DNA from: JAOBAU01 sp034667465
Lineage (GTDB): Bacteria; Acidobacteriota; Thermoanaerobaculia; Gp7-AA8
DNA: 64,000 nucleotides
Direction: 5' to 3'
Assembly: GCA_034667465.1 (NCBI GenBank)
Contig: JAXDJV010000010.1
Coordinates: 1-64,000, forward strand
Position 1 is the first letter of the stretch, and each line of letters starts with the position of its first letter. A program made the translations under genes and the position numbers. The notes beneath the pieces were generated by a model. The model had not been told where the DNA came from and searched no databases. It saw only the letters and a program-made list of their open reading frames with translations. This document shows, one piece after another, positions 25,168 through 31,800 of this stretch.

Positions 25168-25407
25168 GTGTCGAACCTCCGCAAATCCGCCGCGATCCTT
25201 TCCATCGCGATCGTTCTCGTATCGGCGCTCGTCGTCTGGCAGGCGGTTGCTGTCGTCCCGCTCGTCCTGCTCTGCGAGCTCACTTCGGTTCCCACCGCCA
25301 CCACCTCCCGCCCGGTCGCGAGCATCTCGTTCGCGCGACCCACCCTCCTCGCGCTGGCGACATCCTGCCGCCTCCCGCGCGCCGGCCTGCCGGCAACCTC
25401 CCGCTAA
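25168..25407 (+). CDS. Small hypothetical protein with hydrophobic N-terminus
   Basis: A possible 79-residue protein starting at GTG. It begins with a positively charged N-terminus and a hydrophobic run (ILSIAIVLVSALVVWQAVAVVPLVLL) like a signal anchor, then a Ser/Thr/Pro/Arg-rich tail of low complexity. A TATACT hexamer 9 nt upstream supports transcription. No family is recognised, and the arginine-rich tail is what GC-rich non-coding frames often yield, so it may not be real. It fills the 300-bp space between the tailoring operon and the small gene at 25446. Confidence 0.35.
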   Translation: MSNLRKSAAILSIAIVLVSALVVWQAVAVVPLVLLCELTSVPTATTSRPVASISFARPTLLALATSCRLPRAGLPATSR

Positions 25408-25445
25408 GCGCTCAGTCCCGCAGTTGCGCTCCGTGGAGGAATCCC

Positions 25446-25628
25446 ATGTCGTGGAAGAAGATGCTTGCCAAAGCCCTGATCCTTGGATGTCTGGAAATCG
25501 GCGCCCTGTCCGGTGTCCCGATCCGCCCCGAAGAAATCGAGGCGGTGATGAAGATGAGTCAGCCCAAAGTGGTACACGTAGTCAGGAATGATGAAGGCGA
25601 CGCGAAGGAGAAGAAGTTGCCGAGGTGA
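25446..25628 (+). CDS. Small conserved hypothetical protein
   Basis: A 60-residue protein with a good ribosome-binding site (GTGGAGGAATCCC before the ATG). The sequence MSWKKMLAKALILGCLEIGALSG begins like a short hydrophobic or amphipathic helix, followed by VPIRPEEIEAVMKMSQPKVVHVVRND and a charged C-terminus. The balanced composition, unlike shadow frames in this GC-rich DNA, supports coding. I do not know its function. It precedes the orphan HigA gene by 51 nt and might share a transcript with it. Confidence 0.65.
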   Translation: MSWKKMLAKALILGCLEIGALSGVPIRPEEIEAVMKMSQPKVVHVVRNDEGDAKEKKLPR

Positions 25629-25679
25629 GGTCGGTCGTAGCGCGGCAGGGGAGAGTCTCTTCCCGCTGGGAGGCCGGTA

Positions 25680-26096
25680 ATGCGTATGAAGTCGAAATCG
25701 TCGATTACCACTAAGTCCCGACGAGCGTCGTCCGGCAAATTGCCACCAGTTCATCCGGGAGAAGTTCTCCTCGAAGAGTTTTTGAAGCCGATGGGCATCT
25801 CGCAATATCGACTGGCAAAGGACATCAGCGTTCCGCCGCGTCGCGTGAACGAAATCGTGCTGAAGAAGCGCGGCGTCACGGCCGATACCGCCTTGCGGCT
25901 CGGCCGCCATTTCGGAACATCAGAGCAGTTCTGGCTCAATCTCCAGGGCGAGTACGATCTCGACGTGGAGCGAGATCGCCTTGGCGAGAGGCTTGTCGCT
26001 GAAGTAGCGCAGTTCGGATCACGCGATCGCGACATCCGCGTCTCGGAACCGGAAGCTCCACCAGTGCGGCGCAGGATTTCCGCGATGCGTCGCTGA
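25680..26096 (+). CDS. higA: HigA-family antitoxin / XRE-type regulator (no HigB partner seen)
   Basis: A 138-residue DNA-binding protein. VHPGEVLLEEFLKPMGISQYRLAKDISVPPRRVNEIVLKKRGVT is the signature HigA helix-turn-helix, followed by TADTALRLGRHFGTSEQFWLNLQGEYDL, also diagnostic. HigA normally neutralises the HigB RNase, whose gene usually lies directly upstream. Here only 51 nt separate it from the unrelated small gene at 25446, and no HigB is encoded in the adjacent sequence. It may be an orphan antitoxin or a regulator. GGGAGG lies about 6 nt before the ATG. The N-terminal 20 residues are basic and could aid DNA binding. Confidence 0.88.
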   Translation: MRMKSKSSITTKSRRASSGKLPPVHPGEVLLEEFLKPMGISQYRLAKDISVPPRRVNEIVLKKRGVTADTALRLGRHFGTSEQFWLNLQGEYDLDVERDRLGERLVAEVAQFGSRDRDIRVSEPEAPPVRRRISAMRR

Positions 26097-26100
26097 TCAC

Positions 26101-26520
26101 TCAGCACTCACTCGTGGTCGAGTTCTCCACGATCCAACAGCCGTTCTCGCGCACCATGACGATCGCATAGCGCGTTCCGCACGCGAGTCGGACAAATCCT
26201 CGCGGTATGCGCGGGACCGGACCTTTCGTCGCCTCGATCCGGATCCGATCGCTGCTCTGTTCCCATCCTGTAATCAGAAGATAGTCATCCGGAAGATCGA
26301 GTCCCGGTACGGCGGAAACATCGCGTTGCGAAATCGCGTGCAGCTCTCGGCGCACCTGGCGCGGTAATTCGTCACGGACGACGATCGTCGCCGCGCCGCT
26401 GACCTTCTGCAACGCTCCGCGAATTGTTTGTGAGTAATCGCACGATGGCGCCGCCGAGCTGCAGCGGAGCGCGAGGACGACGACGATCAAGCACACGGGG
26501 CGTATCCTGTGGCGACGCAC
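26101..26520 (-). CDS. Small secreted or periplasmic hypothetical protein
   Basis: A 139-residue protein starting at GTG. An N-terminal signal sequence (RIRPVCLIVVVLALRCSSAAPS) is followed by a mature part containing three further Cys (SCDYS, LACGTRY, NGCWIVE) and one at the C-terminus, perhaps forming disulfides. The segment TKGPVPRIPRGFVRLACGTRYAIVMVRENGCWIV looks like paired beta-strands. No family is recognised. It is divergent from the RDD protein gene, with overlapping 5' regions, and converges with the HigA gene with a gap of 4 nt. Confidence 0.6.
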   Translation of the reverse strand: MRRHRIRPVCLIVVVLALRCSSAAPSCDYSQTIRGALQKVSGAATIVVRDELPRQVRRELHAISQRDVSAVPGLDLPDDYLLITGWEQSSDRIRIEATKGPVPRIPRGFVRLACGTRYAIVMVRENGCWIVENSTTSEC

Positions 26521-26547
26521 CTCCTCAGCATAATGCCGGACATCACA

Positions 26548-27015
26548 ATGAAGACCCCCTGTGAACTGGCGGCGATGTATCGCTCGAAGATCGTCGCGCG
26601 GCGCTGGCTTGCGACGATGGCCGACATGCTCGTGCTCCTCGTCATCTGCGGAGGGATCGGCGCCGCCACCGATCCGCGATCGACCGCGCTCTCCATCACG
26701 CTTTTCTTCGGCGTTCCGGCCGTCTATTACATCGTTTGTGAAACAGTGTTTGGACGGACGCTCGGCAAACTGGTCACCGGGTTGATCGTCATCAATGCGC
26801 GGGGAACTCGACCGTCCGTCGGAGAGGCAGTGATCCGTACGCTGACGAGGTTCATCGAGGTCAATCCGGTCCTGTTCGGCGGTCTGCCGGCCGGCATCAT
26901 CGCGGACAGAAGCAGGTGTCGCCAGCGCATCGGCGACATGCTCGCCGGAACCTATGTCGTCTTTGCGAAGGACCTTGCGCTGATGTCGGCGGAGAACCGC
27001 TCGGAATCGGTGTGA
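26548..27015 (+). CDS. RDD-family membrane protein
   Basis: A 155-residue protein. The RDD hallmark begins with ARRWLATMADMLVLLVICGGIG (Arg and Asp in the first helix). A second membrane segment (LSITLFFGVPAVYYIVCE) and the conserved TVFGRTLGKLVTGLIVIN follow, then the terminal KRSRCRQRIGDMLAGTYVV-like block. RDD proteins are often small transporters or stress-linked membrane proteins; Na+/H+ antiport has been shown for one. I place the start at 26548 rather than the GTG at 26509 because the shorter form begins with a usual cytoplasmic stretch. It is followed after 13 nt by the flavin enzyme gene. Confidence 0.82.
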   Translation: MKTPCELAAMYRSKIVARRWLATMADMLVLLVICGGIGAATDPRSTALSITLFFGVPAVYYIVCETVFGRTLGKLVTGLIVINARGTRPSVGEAVIRTLTRFIEVNPVLFGGLPAGIIADRSRCRQRIGDMLAGTYVVFAKDLALMSAENRSESV

Positions 27016-27019
27016 TACC
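27014..27019 (+). promoter_or_regulatory. Candidate -10 box of a leaderless promoter
   Basis: GATACC preceded by TGT (extended -10 type), 9 nt before the ATG at 27029. Overlaps the end of the RDD gene. Confidence 0.35.
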
Positions 27020-27028
27020 GTCCCGTCG

Positions 27029-28327
27029 ATGGTGGAATCGGTTCAGTACGACTACGACTTTGCGGTTGCCGGCGGCGGCCCTGCCGGCTGTTCGGCGGCG
27101 ATCTCGCTCGCGCAGCGCGGTCACTCCGTTGTCCTCTTCGAGCGCGAAACGGGTCCGCGCTTTCATATCGGCGAGTCCTTGCTGTCGACGGCCAACGATG
27201 CGTTCGATGCGCTCGGCGTCACCGAGCGGATGGATGCGGCCTGTTTCCCCGACAAGTGGGGAGCGCGGCTCTTTACGCATGATGGCCGCAGCGGACGCGG
27301 AGTCGACTTCGCCGACGTCCGCGAGGTGACGCGGCCGAAGACGTTTCAGGTTTGCCGCGAGGAGTTCGACCGCATTCTGATGGAGCGGGCGCGCGAGCTC
27401 GGCGTCGAAATTCGTGAAGGGCATCGCGTCAATGGCTGCTCGTTTTCGGCTGAAGACGCCGTCCTCGATTTCGCATCCGTCGCCGAGGGCGGGCCGACCG
27501 GTCGCGTGCGTGTTCGTGCGCTCGTCGATGCGACGGGGCGCAATGGTCTGATCGCGCGGAAATTCAATCTGCGCACTGACGAACCGCTCCTTGCGAACAT
27601 CGCGGTTTTCTCGCACTTCAAGAACGTTCCGCGGCTGCCGGATGATCGTCCGGATGACATTCGACTCGTCGCGCGCGAGGACGCCGGCTGGTTCTGGATC
27701 ATTCCGATCTCGAAAGAGCTGACCAGCGTCGGTGTCGTGCTGCCGAAAAAACTCTACGCGCAGATGGCCGGCGGTTCTTCCGAGGATTTGCTGCAACGTG
27801 CGATCGGCGATACGCCGGTCGTTGCGGAGCTGATGCGCGATGCGCAGCGCGAGTGGCCGGTGCGCGTCGAGAAAGACTTCTCATACAGCGCTTCCACCTA
27901 TGCGGGCGATCGCTGGATCCTCGCCGGCGACGCCGGTTCGTTTCTCGATCCGGTTTTTTCCACCGGCGTCTCGATCGCGATGGAGTCGGGAATCGAGGCG
28001 GCGGCGGAGCTCGACCGCGCGCTGAAGCAGAACGATTTTTCGGCCCGTTCGTTTGCGGCGTTCTCGCGTCGCCAGCGCAAGCGCTTCAGGACGTTCCGCC
28101 GTTTCGTCGTCGGTTTTTACACGCCGCAATTCCGCGATCTCTTTTTCGATCCGAACCCGCCGATGCTTTTGTTTCGCGCGGTCATCACGGTCCTCGCCGG
28201 CAAGTGGGATTCGAGTTTGCGCACCCGCTTTTTCAACAACGTCTTCTTCGGACTGGTGGCGTTTCAGAAGCGCTTCAGGATGTTCAGTCCCGCATTCCGC
28301 CGCGATCGCGACGCAGGATATCCGTGA
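27029..28327 (+). CDS. FAD-dependent oxidoreductase, halogenase or geranylgeranyl-reductase type
   Basis: A 432-residue flavoprotein. The FAD-binding GGGPAG motif is at about residue 14, followed by FERETGPRFHIGESLL, which matches the GESLL block of flavin-dependent halogenases and related reductases. GWFWIIP fits the WxWxIP halogenase signature, and AGDAGSFLDPVFSTGVSIAMESG is the second FAD motif. The WxWxIP motif also occurs in non-halogenating relatives, so the reaction is open: halogenation, hydroxylation or reduction. The stop overlaps a GTG start of a small membrane protein (GTGA). No flavin reductase or obvious pathway partner is next door. Confidence 0.86.
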   Translation: MVESVQYDYDFAVAGGGPAGCSAAISLAQRGHSVVLFERETGPRFHIGESLLSTANDAFDALGVTERMDAACFPDKWGARLFTHDGRSGRGVDFADVREVTRPKTFQVCREEFDRILMERARELGVEIREGHRVNGCSFSAEDAVLDFASVAEGGPTGRVRVRALVDATGRNGLIARKFNLRTDEPLLANIAVFSHFKNVPRLPDDRPDDIRLVAREDAGWFWIIPISKELTSVGVVLPKKLYAQMAGGSSEDLLQRAIGDTPVVAELMRDAQREWPVRVEKDFSYSASTYAGDRWILAGDAGSFLDPVFSTGVSIAMESGIEAAAELDRALKQNDFSARSFAAFSRRQRKRFRTFRRFVVGFYTPQFRDLFFDPNPPMLLFRAVITVLAGKWDSSLRTRFFNNVFFGLVAFQKRFRMFSPAFRRDRDAGYP

Positions 28328-28773
28328 AGCGTTCCGCGGCGGCGTTGCTGGTCGGCGCGTTCGTCGTTGGCACCCTCGACCTGCTATTCGCGATCGGATT
28401 CTGGCTGCCGAAAGGCGTCGCGCCGATCCGAATTCTGCAGAGCATCGCCGCCGGCGTCCTCGGACGCGCATCCTTCACCGGCGGCAAGCAGACCGCGGTT
28501 CTGGGCGGCCTGCTGCACTACTTCATCGCGTTCGTAATCGTCCTTGTCTACTGGCTCTCCGCAAAGCGGATTGAGATTCTGCAGCGCAAGCCCATTCTCC
28601 TCGGCGCGTTGTACGGAATCGGCGTTTATCTCTTCATGAACTACGTCGTCATTCCGCTGTCGGCGGCGAAGCCGTCTCGCTTCAACCTCGTGTGGGTTGT
28701 CGCCAGCGTGATCGTTCATATGTTTCTGATCGGCGTGCCGGCCGCGATCGCGGCTCGCAAAGCGTTGCGCTGA
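28324..28773 (+). CDS. Small polytopic membrane protein
   Basis: A 149-residue integral membrane protein with four predicted helices (about 5-26, 55-75, 85-105 and 120-145): LLVGAFVVGTLDLLFAIGFW, GGLLHYFIAFVIVLVYWL, LGALYGIGVYLFMNYVVIPL and VVASVIVHMFLIGVPAAIAA. The GTG start overlaps the stop of the flavin enzyme gene (GTGA), so the pair is translationally coupled. The helix pattern resembles small DUF1440/YagU-like proteins, but I cannot assign a function. It ends just before a strong hairpin at 28782. Confidence 0.72.
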   Translation: MKRSAAALLVGAFVVGTLDLLFAIGFWLPKGVAPIRILQSIAAGVLGRASFTGGKQTAVLGGLLHYFIAFVIVLVYWLSAKRIEILQRKPILLGALYGIGVYLFMNYVVIPLSAAKPSRFNLVWVVASVIVHMFLIGVPAAIAARKALR

Positions 28774-28781
28774 AAACAATC

Positions 28782-28805
28782 GCGGCGGCCGTTTCCGGCC
28801 GCCGC
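28782..28805. terminator. Hairpin between convergent genes
   Basis: A perfect 9-bp GC stem (gcggcggcc / ggccgccgc) with a 6-nt loop, between the plus-strand membrane gene ending at 28773 and the minus-strand multicopper oxidase ending at 28829. There is no T-tract, so termination may be imperfect. Likely serves both directions. Confidence 0.65.
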
Positions 28806-28828
28806 AACGTTGATTCACTGCTGTTCGA

Positions 28829-31800
28829 TCAGTGCGCGGGAGGAGTGGTGTTCGGTTTCTTCCCCTGCTCGATCGGTTTCGGGGCGCTGAGTTTCGTCGG
28901 CGCCTGTTCATCCTTCGGCTTGTCTTCACCGATGTGCTGACGCGGCGACGAGACGAAGCGGCCGCTCTCACCCTGTACTTCAGGCTGCGGTGTTTGCGGC
29001 TGGCCGAGCAGAATGACGTTCTCCACCGGATGCGTGGCGATGCCGCCATTCGGAGAGATCGCGGTCACGACGCGCGGATCGTTCGTCGTGATGCCGCTGC
29101 TCGTGGTGCTGAAACTCCAGAGACCGTTTTCGCCGACCTTCACATCGGCCGACAGCTGCGTGCCGTTGCCCGGCGTGCCGGGCTGGCTGAGGAACAGCGA
29201 CACGGTCGCGGCGCGGTTCCCGTTTTTCGGATTTGCGGCGCGATCGACGTAGACGGTCGTCGAGCCGAAGACGGTCAGCTCGCCGTTGCTGAACTGCGAG
29301 CCGGCGATGCGCACCGCATCCGATCCCGATTTCTCCGTGACGCGGAGGACGCCCCAGAGCCCGAGCTCGAGGAAGTTCGCCGGAGTCGTGCGCCAGAGAT
29401 AGTCGCCTGCGACCGGCCAGACGTTCTTCGACATGTCGCCGCCACCGGCGCTCGGCAGATCGATCTCGTACGCCATGTTGGTGCCGAAGTTGTCGCGCGC
29501 GCCGAGGTTTTGAGAGTCGACGTTGTTGCCAATGGAACCGGAGGCGTTTGCGGCGGTGCCGGTGTACGGCAGTTCCTGCCACACGTGTCCGTGCAGCGCG
29601 AGCACCTGCTGATCGCCGGCGCCGCCGGGATGGAGCAGACGCATGCGCGCCGGCGTTCCCGCAGCCGCGGCGAAGATCGGCGTCTGCGGTTCGGCGAGCA
29701 CGAGTCCGTCCGAATAGCCCTGCCAGATGTCGGTGCGACCGACGAACGTCGACGTCGCGGCGTTGAAGCGATACGCCATCGGCTCGGTGCGGAAGTTGAC
29801 GGCGACGCGCGTCGAGCCCGCGGGTGAAGTCACGGTCGTGCCGGCGGGCGGCGTCCAGGTTGCACCCGGCCACGTCACGCTGGCGAGATCGTCCTGCGTC
29901 AGCAGCACGAATTCGCGGTAGCGCAGTCCGACCGGATTCGTGCAATCGCCGCCGTTGTAAATCGTCGCGGAACCGTACTGCAGCATGTTGTTGCGCGGGT
30001 TGAAGATGTCGGGACAGGCGATGGTGTTCGCCGGCTCGACGACAAGACCGCCGACGAGACCGTGCAGATCCTGCTCGAGCGGATCCGACGGCGTCAGATT
30101 CACGCCGCCCAGCTCGATCGGTCTTCCCGTCACCGCGCCACCCGACGAAATCTTCGTCTGTCCGGCGTACCAGTAGAGCGTCTTCTCGCCGCCGATCGGC
30201 ACTGTCTGATCGGGATTGAATCCGACGTTCATGCCTGTGCTGCGCATCGCATCGAACGACAGCAGCGCCGGCGTCAGGCTGGCCTGCTTCGACGGCAGCA
30301 GCTTAATGGTCGGCGCGAACGCCGCGGTCGATCCGCCCTCCGTGAACTGCGGCGCGGTTGGATCGAAACCGTTCGCGATCGTCAGCGCGATGCAGTCGCC
30401 GGCGTTCGCGCGCATGATCAGCGGCTCGGTCGTCGACGTGTTGTCAGACAGCGTGAACATCATCGGCTGATTGTTCGTGATGGTGTTGTTGAAGCGGCCG
30501 CCTGCGCCTGCGCCGCGGCTGTTCATGTTGAACGGAGACGGCGTCGACGAAACGACGCGGAACCGTTTGACCTGCGACGGCGAGACCGGCGGGCAGCTGT
30601 AGCCCCATTCGGCGGTGGCCGGCGGCAGCGCAGTGACGTTACGGTTCGTGCTGAGCTCCACGAGATTCGCGAGCTTCGATTTGTACGCGCGGAAGATGCC
30701 CCACGTACCGTCGACGATGCCGTGTTTCTGGTTCGACGCATCCGGCTGGTAGAGGTAGTCGGTCCAGTTGTGCGCGGCGTCGGCCGACGGGCTGGCGCGC
30801 GGCGTCTCGAAGATGAACTCGAAGTGTTCCGAGATGCCCATCGACTGCGAGCTGCGGAATCCCGACTGATCCCACGACGGCTCGAAGAGCCACTTCATGC
30901 CGCCGACCGTGAATGCGTGCGGCAGCATGTGCGCGCCGGCGACGATGCGAACCTGCACGCGATCGCCTTCATACGCGCGGAGCAGCGGCGTGTACGGATC
31001 GCCCGGCTGCATCCCTTCGGTGAGCGGTTTGCGCGGCCAGATGAAGCCGCCCGGTTTGGTCGGATTGATTTCGCCGCCGAGCGGCGGCTGGCTGTTCATC
31101 TGCGGATCGTTGCGGGTGATGTTCGATGCGAAGACGTACGAAAGATCGGTCGTCTTCGGATCGCTGGCGGAGGTGCCGGGCGAGACGCGCCAGGGGAGCG
31201 GCTCGTTGCGATAGTTGAATGACGTCGTTCCCTGCGTCGGACCGGCGCTGATGATCTGCGGCTGCGGCATCGGCCCGAGGTCGGTCTGCTGCGGAACCGG
31301 ATCGATGACGTTCGACGGATCGGACCAGCCGACGTTCGGGTCGCTGCTCGCTTTCTTTTTGCTGGTGGCGCGATACGCGAACTGGAAGTCCTGCATCGCC
31401 AGCGCGAATTCGCGATAGGTATTCAGCTCCTGTCCGGGAGTTTCGATGACCGCGTTCCAGGTGGTCGGGCCACCGTCGTCGCGCGAGTGAAGCGGATCGC
31501 CGCTCTCGCCCTTCGACCACGTGCTGCCGGTCGGTTCGACGAGCAGCGCTGCGTAGAGGCCGGTCTGCTGATGCGTCGACGGACCGAAGTGATCGTGCGT
31601 GAAGACGGTGCGAAGCGTGCGCGTGCCGTTGATGTTCTCGTGCGGAATCGGATCGGCGAACCAGCGCTGTATGGTCGTCTGCGCTCCGGCCCATTCTTCT
31701 TTGCAATGTTTCGTGCGCGCCGGATCGGTCGATTCGCAGATTTCCTTCGGCGGCGCGGCCGGGTTGCGCTTCACGCGTTTGGTGTTGTTGGTGTTGCACT

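Noticed and set aside
25629..25679. Possible HigB toxin upstream of HigA
   Set aside because: Only 51 nt of non-coding sequence is present, with no remnant of the toxin.
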